A DNA stretch of 14,955 bases, taken from positions 1-14,955 of the forward strand of contig CAMLEL010000016.1 in assembly GCA_946478935.1 (NCBI GenBank). The letters run 5' to 3'. Source of the stretch: an uncultured Armatimonadota bacterium (GTDB lineage Bacteria > Armatimonadota > Fimbriimonadia > Fimbriimonadales > Fimbriimonadaceae). Positions 1 to 6,572 of the stretch are shown piece by piece. The notes below the pieces were generated by a model. It was not told the origin of the DNA, ran no database searches, and saw only the letters and a program-made list of their open reading frames with translations. Made by a program: the position numbers and the translations under genes. Position 1 is the stretch's first letter. The number at the start of each line of letters is the position of its first letter.

Positions 1-19
1 TAACCAATGTCGGTCCTTG

Positions 20-35
20 GCAGGTGAGTTCCTGC
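20..35 (+). other. Small hairpin near left edge
   Basis: GCAGG (20-24) pairs with CCTGC (31-35) across a 6-base loop and is followed by TTT. It might be the weak end of a gene lying left of the window. The stem is only 5 bp, so this is a tentative call; nothing else is visible in bases 1-60. Confidence 0.2.
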
Positions 36-60
36 TTTATGGTGATTATCCAGGCAAAAA

Positions 61-86
61 TGCGGGGGTCAAGGATAGCCCCCGTA
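61..86 (+). promoter_or_regulatory. GC-rich hairpin in leader of the 83-aa gene
   Basis: CGGGGG (63-68) pairs with CCCCCG (79-84); T61-A86 and a G62-T85 wobble extend the stem to 8 bp around a 10-base loop. It ends 7 bases before the Shine-Dalgarno. It could terminate an upstream gene (there is no T-tract) or act as a leader stem protecting or controlling the following mRNA. Structure is seen; role is inferred. Confidence 0.4.
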
Positions 87-93
87 GCCTGAT

Positions 94-101
94 AAAGGAG
101 G
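94..101 (+). promoter_or_regulatory. Perfect Shine-Dalgarno of the 83-aa gene
   Basis: AAAGGAGG stands 6 bases before the ATG at 108. It is the strongest ribosome binding site in the window; most neighbouring genes have weak or none. It fixes the start codon and supports a real, well-translated small gene. Confidence 0.85.
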
Positions 102-107
102 AAAGCA

Positions 108-359
108 ATGCAAGTTGCCCACAAAATCGACATCGACAAACTTGACAAGAAAGTGGACGTCATCAGCGACATGCTGGCCAAGCTAAGCAACGAGGACGAT
201 CTGCGAAAGCTCGTTCGCGAATGGCGACGACCCGGTTGGACGACTCCGGCGGAGTACGTTTTCGTCACTGCGGTTCTGGACTCATTCTCCCATCAGCTCA
301 AGGGGCTGTTGGAACTAAAGAGTGACCTGATCCAAGGTGCAGGGGCGGTCGGCCGATAA
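108..359 (+). CDS. Hypothetical 83-residue protein
   Basis: I do not recognise this family. The protein is 83 residues, soluble and charged, with no signal peptide or membrane segment. Residues 6-30 form a likely amphipathic or coiled-coil helix rich in Lys, Asp and Leu (KLDKKVDVISDMLAKLS). A basic turn, REWRRPGW, follows at about 37-44. A second helical stretch (about 47-76) contains alternating Leu and Lys. This is a plausible helical-hairpin or oligomerising fold, which is inference. The start is certain because AAAGGAGG lies 6 bases upstream. It is a single-gene unit with a GC hairpin in its leader and an 11-bp terminator-like hairpin just after the stop. The strong translation signal and own terminator argue that it is expressed on its own. 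It may be lineage-specific. Confidence 0.75.
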   Translation: MQVAHKIDIDKLDKKVDVISDMLAKLSNEDDLRKLVREWRRPGWTTPAEYVFVTAVLDSFSHQLKGLLELKSDLIQGAGAVGR

Positions 360-366
360 CCTTGAC

Positions 367-404
367 GCGGCGGTCCCATGCGTTGTTCACTCCGGGACCG
401 CCGC
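367..404. terminator. Bidirectional terminator-like hairpin between convergent genes
   Basis: GCGGCGGTCCC (367-377) pairs perfectly over 11 bp with GGGACCGCCGC (394-404) around a 16-base loop. It lies between the stop of the 83-aa gene (359) and the stop of the convergent adaptor gene (412), so it can serve both. Neither side has a good T-run, so efficiency is uncertain. Confidence 0.65.
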
Positions 405-411
405 ACAACTC

Positions 412-1557
412 TTACTGGAGCTTCACGACATCGCCTTCGCTCAGGCCCGACTTAATCTCGATCAGGGCGCCGTCGGAGAGTCCGGTCTCCACGGGTGTGG
501 CAACCCATTCGCTGCCCTTTTGCACTTGAACGGTCGCCTTGCCGCCATTGGTTTCAACTGCTCCAACAGGAACGACCATCGCATTTTCGACCTTGCCTGT
601 CTCAACGCCGAGACGCTTGATAGTTGATACAGGCTGAACCCAGCCCTTCTCATTATTGAAGTCAATCACCACGAGATAACCGGCACTTTCCTGGCCCGAA
701 TCTGGCGGCAGGATCGATTTCTCTTTCACTTCACCGAAGAACGGATCCGAGTTTTGCCCCTCGAGGGCGATGAGAATCTTGGTGCCCTTCTCAACCCTGT
801 CCGACAATGTTGCCGGCAGCGTTCCCTGAATTCGAATCGCGCCAAGGTCCACGATCGTTGCGAGCGGCTGCTTGGCCTCAACAACCAAGCCCGCTTTGGC
901 TTCGAGCATGGTGATGGTACCGGCGATCGGAGCCTTGATATTGGCCATCCGGGCTCCCGCCCGGGCGTCTTTCAGATACTCGGCGGCAATGTCCACCGCT
1001 TGCTTTTCGGGAAGAAGCTGAGCATTCATGGATGCCTTGGCCTGAGTCACCGCCGCTTCAGCCTGCTTCCGCATCTCCGTGGCCGCTACCAAGTCCGCGC
1101 TGATTCCCATCTGCACGTCTTCCCTTGCCTTGCGTTCGGCAGCTCGAGCATCGGCCAGCGCGCGCTCAGCTTCGCGAATCGGAGCATCGTGCTGCGCCTT
1201 GGCCGCCGCGTAGGAGGATTCGGCTGATTTCAGATTCAACTCAGCCTGATCCACCGAAGCTTTGAGGTCTGGAAGCTGCATTGTCGCGATCGTCGCGCCC
1301 CGCGCCACCCATTTTCCCTGGGTGACGGGCACTTCGCCAAGCGCCACGTCATAGGGCGAAACTACCGTTGCCGTCGAACCAGGGGGTGCAACAACTTTGC
1401 CTTCAAAGAAGGCATATCCAGTCAGATCCTGTTTAACTACTTTTGCGGTCGTTGGCCCGCTGTCCTTGCTTGTCAAAGCGACCTTGTCGCAGCCTGTGAT
1501 GGTTGCGATGGCCGCCAAGCCGAGACCCGCAATCGCCATAAATCTTCGGTGTCGCAT
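412..1557 (-). CDS. Efflux pump periplasmic adaptor (membrane fusion protein), lipoprotein
   Basis: A 381-residue HlyD/RND-type periplasmic adaptor, which in tripartite pumps links an inner-membrane RND or ABC pump to an outer-membrane channel. The start is set at 1557 (MRHRRF...). It gives a basic n-region, a hydrophobic core and a lipobox I-T-G-C with the lipid-carrying Cys23, so the mature protein should be a lipoprotein. The reading frame extends 50 codons upstream, but that would bury the signal peptide. After it come a first lipoyl/beta-barrel half (about 45-97), an Ala/Glu/Lys-rich alpha-helical hairpin (about 98-200), the second lipoyl half with the family motif IKAPIAGTI (207-215), and beta-barrel and membrane-proximal domains (about 240-381, ending GLSEGDVVKLQ). 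No pump or outer-membrane channel gene lies beside it, which is unusual. No clear Shine-Dalgarno. The partner and substrate cannot be told; MacA-like or RND-type are both possible. Confidence 0.85.
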   Translation of the reverse strand: MRHRRFMAIAGLGLAAIATITGCDKVALTSKDSGPTTAKVVKQDLTGYAFFEGKVVAPPGSTATVVSPYDVALGEVPVTQGKWVARGATIATMQLPDLKASVDQAELNLKSAESSYAAAKAQHDAPIREAERALADARAAERKAREDVQMGISADLVAATEMRKQAEAAVTQAKASMNAQLLPEKQAVDIAAEYLKDARAGARMANIKAPIAGTITMLEAKAGLVVEAKQPLATIVDLGAIRIQGTLPATLSDRVEKGTKILIALEGQNSDPFFGEVKEKSILPPDSGQESAGYLVVIDFNNEKGWVQPVSTIKRLGVETGKVENAMVVPVGAVETNGGKATVQVQKGSEWVATPVETGLSDGALIEIKSGLSEGDVVKLQ

Positions 1558-1690
1558 GTTTCTGAAACGAGTTCTGCTGCGTGGGAGCGATGAAGTCCTA
1601 CGTGCCGAATTGCAAAAAACGGTAAAAACGCGCACTTCCGACCCAGTTGGGGCCGAACCGATTGGGCGAACCCGAGTCCAATGAAATGAG
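1558..1690. promoter_or_regulatory. Divergent intergenic region
   Basis: These 133 bases separate the outward-facing adaptor gene (-) and the small membrane protein gene (+), so both promoters should lie here. A-rich runs (around 1613-1628) are visible, but I cannot pick a convincing -35/-10 pair on either strand. Confidence 0.4.
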
Positions 1691-1999
1691 ATGTACGAAC
1701 AACGCAACGATATGCATCACGGAATGAGTTTAGGTGCGGTTTTGATCGGAATCGCAGCCGGAGTAGCGGGAACAATCCTCTATGCGACGTACCGGGAGCG
1801 AGAATTCAACCGACTTGTTGGGAAGACCCGCGAGCTCGGTGACAAATCGAGCGAATACCTCGGTAGCATGGGCGAGAACGTTCGCCACAAGGCTGTCGCA
1901 ATGGTCGATTCTGCTCAGTCCGCAGTCGACAACCTGGGAGAAAAGGTGAAACGGGCGGTTGGTGATCGTTCTGAATCCCATCCGCCGACCCCTCTCTAG
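1691..1999 (+). CDS. Small YtxH-like membrane protein
   Basis: 102 residues. One N-terminal transmembrane segment (about 13-33, Gly/Ala-rich, ending ILYATY) is followed by a charged, amphipathic helical tail (about 35-92) and a short Pro-rich end. This matches the general plan of YtxH/gas-vesicle-protein-like small proteins, which are membrane-anchored with a soluble coiled tail and often linked to envelope or general stress. The family link rests on architecture, not on a diagnostic motif. The start is uncertain: ATG at 1691, 1712 or 1724 would all keep the membrane segment, and none has a clear ribosome binding site. The longest form is given. It diverges from the efflux adaptor gene and is followed by the long hairpin at 2002-2049. 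Confidence 0.65.
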   Translation: MYEQRNDMHHGMSLGAVLIGIAAGVAGTILYATYREREFNRLVGKTRELGDKSSEYLGSMGENVRHKAVAMVDSAQSAVDNLGEKVKRAVGDRSESHPPTPL

Positions 2000-2001
2000 T
2001 T

Positions 2002-2049
2002 TCACACGGCCATTCGCCTTCGAATTGTTCGATTAGAATGGTCGTGTGA
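2002..2049 (+). promoter_or_regulatory. Long hairpin covering the GTG start of the DUF3500 gene
   Basis: A 14-bp stem with a single G-T wobble forms between 2002-2015 (TCACACGGCCATTC) and 2036-2049 (GAATGGTCGTGTGA). Inside its 20-base loop CGAA (2021-2024) can pair with TTCG (2028-2031). The right arm contains the GTG start codon of the next gene (2046-2048). It begins 3 bases after the stop of the small membrane protein gene, so it may end that transcript, block translation of the next gene, or both. There is no T-tract. Structure is directly visible; function is inferred. Confidence 0.6.
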
Positions 2050-3017
2050 TCCACATTCTTGCCGCCATAACGCTTTCGTCCTCAGCAAGCGCTGAACCAA
2101 AGGCGAATGCTTTTCTTGCCGCGCTGGACAACGACCAGCGTCAAGAGGCGGTCCTGCCCTACACTTCCGAACGCAAGTTCGAGTGGCATTTTGTGCCTCG
2201 GGCTCGGCACGGTGTTTCCTGGAAGGATCTGGCAGAACCTCAGCGCAGGCTCGCCCACAATTTGTTAAAGGCGAGCTTGAGTGATGTGGGCTATGCGCGG
2301 GTGGAGGCCATCCGCGCCTTGGAGCCGATCCTGCGCGAGATCGAAAGGGGTAATCCGAGCCGCGACGAAGACCTTTATTTCTTCTCATTTTTCGGTACAC
2401 CCACCCCCACGGGTACCTGGGGTTGGAGATATGAGGGCCACCATCTGTCGCTTTCCTTCTTTTACTCGGATGGCCGATTGATCTCCAGCACGCCGCAATT
2501 CTTGGGTTCGAACCCAGCCAGGCATCCCAAAGATGGATCCCAGATTCTTGGTGAGACCAAGGATCTGGCATTCAAGCTGGTGAAGTCCCTCGACCCAGAC
2601 CAGATGAAGCTCGCAGTGCTTTCCGAACGAACGTTCGGAGACATCGTGACCGGGAATACTCGCCGGGCAATGATTGAGAGCCGGGCAGGTCTTCGATGGT
2701 CCAAGCTGACGGACTCTCAACAAGCCCTATTGTTGGACTTGATGCGCGCCCATACGACGGTACAAAGTCGCGAGGAGCAGGCTCGCCGGATGAAGCAGAT
2801 TGAATCAGTAGAGACCCGCGACCTGGTCTTTGCCTGGGCAGGCAAAACAGAGCCGGATGGTCCCCACTATTACCGAATTCTGGGTAAGGACCTGCTCATT
2901 GAATATGACAACACCCAGAACAATGGGAATCATATTCACACGGTTTGGCGAAACAGGGCCGAAGATTTTGGCGGCGATCCGCTCGTATCGCACTACGAAC
3001 ACTCGCATCGACGCTAG
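2046..3017 (+). CDS. DUF3500 family protein
   Basis: 323 residues, recognised as DUF3500 from conserved blocks: WHFVPR (47-52), GWRYEGHHLSLSF (126-138), FLGSNPA (152-158), FAWAG (262-266), HYYRI (274-278), IEYDNTQNNGNHIHTVWR (285-302) and the C-terminal DFGGDPLVSHYEHSH (307-321). The biochemical function of the family is unknown to me. The conserved His clusters (H132-H133, H296-H298, H316-H321) suggest metal binding, which is inference. GTG at 2046 is the first possible start, as an in-frame TAG sits at 2034. The N-terminus MIHILAAITLSSSASA is a short, weak signal peptide, so export is possible but not certain. There is no Shine-Dalgarno, and the start codon lies inside a 14-bp hairpin. Its TAG stop overlaps the stop of the convergent K+ channel gene in a CTAG palindrome. 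Confidence 0.85.
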   Translation: MIHILAAITLSSSASAEPKANAFLAALDNDQRQEAVLPYTSERKFEWHFVPRARHGVSWKDLAEPQRRLAHNLLKASLSDVGYARVEAIRALEPILREIERGNPSRDEDLYFFSFFGTPTPTGTWGWRYEGHHLSLSFFYSDGRLISSTPQFLGSNPARHPKDGSQILGETKDLAFKLVKSLDPDQMKLAVLSERTFGDIVTGNTRRAMIESRAGLRWSKLTDSQQALLLDLMRAHTTVQSREEQARRMKQIESVETRDLVFAWAGKTEPDGPHYYRILGKDLLIEYDNTQNNGNHIHTVWRNRAEDFGGDPLVSHYEHSHRR

Positions 3018-3901
3018 CTGCGGCTGTTTTGCAAGGCTCGCTCAGCAATGGCTTGCGCATCGGGATTCATGTGCGGGATCAGAAGCTCCATCGTATCTTG
3101 CAGCTGCTCAAGACGCGGATCCTTGTCGAGACCCTGATTTCGCTTTCGGGCCGCCTCGGCAAAGCCGCTGGCGATGATGCCAGCCGGTAGCGCTACCACA
3201 CCCACTCCGAGCAACATGATGATGGCGGCCAGAAGGCGCCCGACCGGCGTCGCTGGAAAAACGTCTCCGTAACCGGTCGTAGTCAGCGTGACGATCGCCC
3301 ACCACATAGCATGTGGAATCGATTCGAAACCCTTGGTGCCGGCATCGGATTCAACCGCATACAAAAGGCTTGCAGCAATTGTCACCATCACAAAAATCGC
3401 GACGATGAGGCTTCGCAATTCAGGCAGTCGGCTTGAAATCACCTGCCCGATCAGCCTGAGACCTGGCGATACCCGGCCGAGCTTGATGAGAGAGCAGAGC
3501 TTAAGCAATCGCAGACCGCGAAGCGCGCCGAGAGCATCCGGCACATCTGGAATCACCATGCTCGCCAAGACCAATAGATCGACCAGAGCCAAGGGTGATA
3601 AAATCCATGACGTGTACCCAGCAACCCCTGGTGGCGCATCTGGCCGCATCGGGGCAACCCAAACGCGACCCAGGTATTCCAATCCGAAGACCACGATGGA
3701 GACGGTCTGGAGCAGCCTCAGCCACGGATCGAGGCCGTCGTGGAGGTCGGGCACTGTTCCCAGGATCATCCCGATGACGGTTAGGACAATCAGAACGGCT
3801 AGAAAGGTGTTGAAAACCCTCTCATAGAAGGGTGGGTTGGGGTCTGGATCCAACAGATCGAACGCCCACTGCCGGAACGACCTTCGTTCACCCTGTCCCA
3901 T
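3014..3901 (-). CDS. Voltage-gated-type potassium channel (six TM, Kv-like)
   Basis: 295 residues. Six membrane segments plus a pore loop are visible: S1 (about 30-50), S2 (about 62-82, with FGLEYLGRV and E75), S3 (about 101-117, D108), S4 (about 125-143), S5 (about 161-182), pore helix and selectivity filter TTTGYGD (207-213), S6 (about 220-247, with PAG at 239-241). S4 carries basic residues every third position (R128, R131, K134, K140, R143), the voltage-sensor pattern, and E75/D108 are the usual acidic counter-charges. The filter predicts K+ selectivity. A charged C-terminal tail (about 250-295) may be a short coiled coil for tetramer assembly. It is the last gene of a minus-strand cluster, 41 bases after the 135-aa gene. 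Its stop shares CTAG with the convergent DUF3500 gene. No cyclic-nucleotide or RCK domain is present. The physiological trigger is unknown. Confidence 0.93.
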   Translation of the reverse strand: MGQGERRSFRQWAFDLLDPDPNPPFYERVFNTFLAVLIVLTVIGMILGTVPDLHDGLDPWLRLLQTVSIVVFGLEYLGRVWVAPMRPDAPPGVAGYTSWILSPLALVDLLVLASMVIPDVPDALGALRGLRLLKLCSLIKLGRVSPGLRLIGQVISSRLPELRSLIVAIFVMVTIAASLLYAVESDAGTKGFESIPHAMWWAIVTLTTTGYGDVFPATPVGRLLAAIIMLLGVGVVALPAGIIASGFAEAARKRNQGLDKDPRLEQLQDTMELLIPHMNPDAQAIAERALQNSRS

Positions 3902-3942
3902 CTCGCGATATTGTAAGCCCTATCTCCCGATTTGCGAAGGTC

Positions 3943-4350
3943 TCAGGGTTCGAATTCAAGTTTCATCAGTTCGCCTTCCGGCGATTCACGGTAGTAGGCC
4001 ACGATCGGAATCGCCAGGATTTGGGCAAGCACGCTGAGGCATCGCTGACTCCACTCACTGGGCGCGCCGCTACGATCCTCACCACCGTCAAAGTTCATGT
4101 AGATTCGATTCTGCTGCCAAATATTGGTTCCCAGGCGGGTGGCTTCATTGGCCATTCTGACGAAGGCTTTTGGCTCGGGCTCTCCAGAGTCGGGTTGTAG
4201 CCACCGAACCATTTCGGTGACTCCTTCATCCCTCAGATGATCCATGAAAAGAAGGCCGGGCTTCAGAAAAAACGATTGCTCAAACTCGGCATACGAGTCC
4301 TCGATAGATGGTTCGGCGTTGCGGTGGAACAGCTTGCGAAGCAGGCTCAT
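3943..4350 (-). CDS. Hypothetical 135-residue protein
   Basis: I do not recognise this family. It is a soluble, acidic protein. A short amphipathic basic N-terminus (MSLLRKLFHR) could touch the membrane. An acidic, aromatic helix follows (EDSYAEFEQSFF), then a mixed alpha/beta body with WLQPD (50-54), RMANEATRLGTNIW (65-78) and NRIYMNFDGGED (81-92). The start at 4350 is supported by GAAGG 6 bases upstream on the coding strand (4357-4361). It sits between the P-loop kinase gene (36-base gap) and the K+ channel gene (41-base gap), so cotranscription is likely. A role connected to either neighbour is only guilt by association. Confidence 0.75.
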   Translation of the reverse strand: MSLLRKLFHRNAEPSIEDSYAEFEQSFFLKPGLLFMDHLRDEGVTEMVRWLQPDSGEPEPKAFVRMANEATRLGTNIWQQNRIYMNFDGGEDRSGAPSEWSQRCLSVLAQILAIPIVAYYRESPEGELMKLEFEP

Positions 4351-4386
4351 GGAATGCCTTCATTCTTGTTGGCTTAGGGATCATCG

Positions 4387-4947
4387 TCAGGCCAGATTCG
4401 ATACACGTGACTTAAATGTTGAATCTGGACCACGAAGTAGGGCCTGTAGACGAGCAGCGGTATCTTCGGACCCCAGCGTTGAGTTATCGATCACGTACCA
4501 ATCGGGTGGGATGTCCGTGCGATATGCGGCATTGGTGAATCGGATCGTGTCTTCCAGGATCCCCGGGTCGAAGTCTTTATTCGTTCGGGTCAGGTTCCGG
4601 TTCAGGTTGATTTCGAGCTCGGGCAGCAAGAGGACTCGCCGAACCTCATGGCCAACCAACCGATCGCCAATCGTTTGATTCAGCCTTTCGGGATGACGGC
4701 AGTGATCCACAACGACTTCAAAACCAGCCGACGCATACTCGGAAGCAACTCCAATCGCGGCACGTTCTGCCACTTGGAATTGGCGCTCAGTCTCCTCCGT
4801 CCAAGGAACAGAATCGGAGAGGCCCGGTTTCACCCACAGACGTAGGTCATCGACGGGGATATGCATGCCACGCTCAGATTGAGCGAGCAAGTGTTCAGCG
4901 AGAGTCGTCTTGCCGGAACCAGGGGGTCCGGATACAAACCAGATCAT
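4387..4947 (-). CDS. P-loop ATPase / small kinase-like protein
   Basis: 186 residues, a single P-loop domain of the small kinase type (AAA_33, zeta-toxin/chloramphenicol-phosphotransferase/polynucleotide-kinase-like). Walker A is GPPGSGKT (7-14). An acidic pair, DD (33-34 in PVDDLR), sits where such kinases position the catalytic Asp. VVVDHCRHPERLN (78-90) is the second beta-strand with the Walker-B-like Asp81. A basic LNRNLTRTNKD stretch (115-125) looks like the lid with arginine fingers. The size fits a complete protein. The phosphate acceptor (nucleoside, sugar, antibiotic, RNA end) cannot be assigned. The start has a good ribosome binding site, AGGAGA (4954-4959), 6 bases upstream. It is first in the minus-strand cluster with the 135-aa and K+ channel genes, and faces the ALDH gene across 44 bases. 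No antitoxin-like gene is adjacent, so a zeta-type toxin role is not favoured. Confidence 0.85.
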   Translation of the reverse strand: MIWFVSGPPGSGKTTLAEHLLAQSERGMHIPVDDLRLWVKPGLSDSVPWTEETERQFQVAERAAIGVASEYASAGFEVVVDHCRHPERLNQTIGDRLVGHEVRRVLLLPELEINLNRNLTRTNKDFDPGILEDTIRFTNAAYRTDIPPDWYVIDNSTLGSEDTAARLQALLRGPDSTFKSRVSNLA

Positions 4948-4991
4948 TTCAATTCTCCTGCCATGAACATCCTGCAGATCATACTATTCGC
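4948..4991. promoter_or_regulatory. Short divergent intergenic region
   Basis: Only 44 bases separate the starts of the P-loop kinase gene (-) and the aldehyde dehydrogenase gene (+). Promoters for at least one direction must overlap the other gene's leader or coding start. The only clear element is the kinase Shine-Dalgarno; no Shine-Dalgarno is visible before the ATG at 4992. Confidence 0.4.
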
Positions 4992-6494
4992 ATGTCCGAT
5001 TTCCGTCGTCTGGTTGAGTCCTTGATCCCGCGAATTTCAGAGTATTCCGGCAACGATTTGCTAGTTTCCACTCCGATCGATGGATCGGAGATCGCCAGGC
5101 TAAGCGTGGATAGTCCCGAAACCATCGACGCCAAGATTACAGCCTCGGTACGTGCGTTCGAACAGTGGCGTGAAGTTCCGGCGCCACGTCGCGGAGAACT
5201 GGTGCGAAGACTGGGGCAACTCTTGCGTGACCACAAAGAGGATTTGGCCAGACTGGTGACCATCGAGTGCGGCAAGATTCTCGAAGAGGGCCGGGGCGAA
5301 GTTCAGGAGATGATCGACATTTGCGACTTTGCGGTCGGGCTGAGCCGCCAACTTTACGGACTGACGATCGCCAGCGAGAGACCCGAGCACTCAATGCAGG
5401 AGAACTGGCTGCCGCTTGGTCCAGTTGGGATTATCAGCGCGTTCAATTTTCCAGTGGCTGTTTGGTCATGGAACTCAGCCCTGGCATTGGTTTGCGGAAA
5501 CTCGTGCATCTGGAAGCCAAGCGAGAAAACTCCCTTGACGGCTTTGGCCTGTCAAGCTCTTCTCGACCAGGTCTGCCAAGACTTTCCAGAGGCTCCTGCC
5601 GGACTGAGCCAAGTCGTCATCGGGCTTGCCGAGCAAGGTACCCGGCTAGTGGAGGATCGAAGAATTCCACTGATCAGTGCGACGGGATCCACGAGAATGG
5701 GCCGTGCAATTGGCCCCAAGGTGGCAGCCCGGTTTGGACGCTCACTGCTGGAACTGGGTGGCAACAACGCCATTATCGTGACGCCGTCGGCGGACTTGGA
5801 AGTCGCCATACCATCTATCCTCTTTGGCTCCGTAGGCACGGCGGGGCAACGCTGTACCTCGACCCGCCGCGTCATTGTTCACCAGAGCCTCGTGAACAAG
5901 GTCTTCAGCACACTGGAAACGGCCTATCACCAAATTGGCGAACAGAAGGTCGGGGACCCGCTAGTTGACGGCACGTTGGTCGGACCGCTGATCGACGAAG
6001 CTGCCTACCAAAACTTCCACGGGGCGCTGGAATCCGTTCGGCCGATTGCCCAATCGGTAGTGGGCGGAGAGCGCGTGTCGGTCGGATCCGGTGGATTTTA
6101 CGTTAAGCCCGCCGTGGTGCTGCTCGATTCGCAGCCAAACGAGACACATGTAGAAACGTTTGCCCCGCTGACTTATGTGATTCCGTATCAAACGTTGGAG
6201 GAAGCATTGATGATTCATAATGCCGTGCCTCAAGGTTTGAGCTCAGCGATCATGACCACGGACGTGCGCGACGCTGAATACTTTAAGCGGCACAGCGATT
6301 GCGGCATTGCAAACGTGAACATTGGCACGAGCGGCGCAGAGATTGGCGGCGCTTTTGGCGGCGAAAAGGAAACTGGAGGCGGCCGCGAGTCTGGCTCCGA
6401 CTCCTGGAAGGCATATATGCGACGCCAAACGAGCACGACTTTTTATGGTCGAGATAAACCGGCTTTGGCGCAGGGAATACAGTTCGATCTGTAA
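4992..6494 (+). CDS. Aldehyde dehydrogenase, ALDH7/antiquitin type (alpha-aminoadipate semialdehyde dehydrogenase-like)
   Basis: A full-length 500-residue NAD(P)+-dependent aldehyde dehydrogenase. Catalytic residues are present: N152 (FNFPVA), E254 in LLELGGNN (252-259), nucleophile C288 in GTAGQRCTS (282-290), and E388 in ETFAPL. The ALDH7 (antiquitin) subfamily is indicated by RFGRSLLELGGNN, GEVQE..DICD.AVGLSR (102-119) and the C-terminal SGAEIGGAFGGEKETGGG (447-464), followed by RESGSDSWKAYMRR and LAQGIQF. All are near-identical to human ALDH7A1 as I remember it. Members oxidise alpha-aminoadipate semialdehyde/piperideine-6-carboxylate in lysine catabolism (bacterial names amaB or pcd) and can detoxify betaine and lipid aldehydes. 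No other lysine-degradation gene is nearby, so the substrate here is inferred from subfamily only. It has no obvious Shine-Dalgarno, and a strong terminator hairpin follows the stop by 7 bases. Confidence 0.93.
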   Translation: MSDFRRLVESLIPRISEYSGNDLLVSTPIDGSEIARLSVDSPETIDAKITASVRAFEQWREVPAPRRGELVRRLGQLLRDHKEDLARLVTIECGKILEEGRGEVQEMIDICDFAVGLSRQLYGLTIASERPEHSMQENWLPLGPVGIISAFNFPVAVWSWNSALALVCGNSCIWKPSEKTPLTALACQALLDQVCQDFPEAPAGLSQVVIGLAEQGTRLVEDRRIPLISATGSTRMGRAIGPKVAARFGRSLLELGGNNAIIVTPSADLEVAIPSILFGSVGTAGQRCTSTRRVIVHQSLVNKVFSTLETAYHQIGEQKVGDPLVDGTLVGPLIDEAAYQNFHGALESVRPIAQSVVGGERVSVGSGGFYVKPAVVLLDSQPNETHVETFAPLTYVIPYQTLEEALMIHNAVPQGLSSAIMTTDVRDAEYFKRHSDCGIANVNIGTSGAEIGGAFGGEKETGGGRESGSDSWKAYMRRQTSTTFYGRDKPALAQGIQFDL

Positions 6495-6501
6495 TCAAAA
6501 A

Positions 6502-6523
6502 GGCGGCCAATTTCTTGGCCGCC
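6502..6523. terminator. Intrinsic terminator between convergent genes
   Basis: GGCGGCCAA (6502-6510) pairs perfectly with TTGGCCGCC (6515-6523) around a TTTC loop: a 9-bp GC-rich stem. Five A's precede it on the plus strand (6497-6501), giving a TTTTT tail on the minus strand. It is therefore a canonical terminator for the secreted-protein gene (-) and probably also stops the ALDH transcript (+), where the tail is poorer. Confidence 0.85.
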
Positions 6524-6572
6524 AGCTTTACCTTATCGCCCTTTGACGCTTAAGGGGAGGAAGGTACAGGAG

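Noticed and set aside
1558..1707. 50-codon N-terminal extension of the efflux adaptor frame
   Set aside because: It would place the signal peptide and lipobox in the middle of the protein. The extension is Arg/Ser-rich with no domain character and overlaps the divergent small gene, so the ATG at 1557 is preferred.
2002..2571. 189-codon minus-strand frame opposite DUF3500
   Set aside because: It is antisense to a recognised conserved family, shows no motif, and is very rich in Arg, Pro and Ser.
4387..4947. Zeta-type toxin of a toxin-antitoxin pair
   Set aside because: The fold class is similar, but no antitoxin-like gene is adjacent. The neighbour downstream is an unrelated 135-residue protein and upstream is a divergent ALDH.
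5267..5968. 233-codon alternate frame within the aldehyde dehydrogenase gene
   Set aside because: The composition is unlike a protein (Arg/Ser/Gly-rich), and the overlapping ALDH frame is unmistakable.
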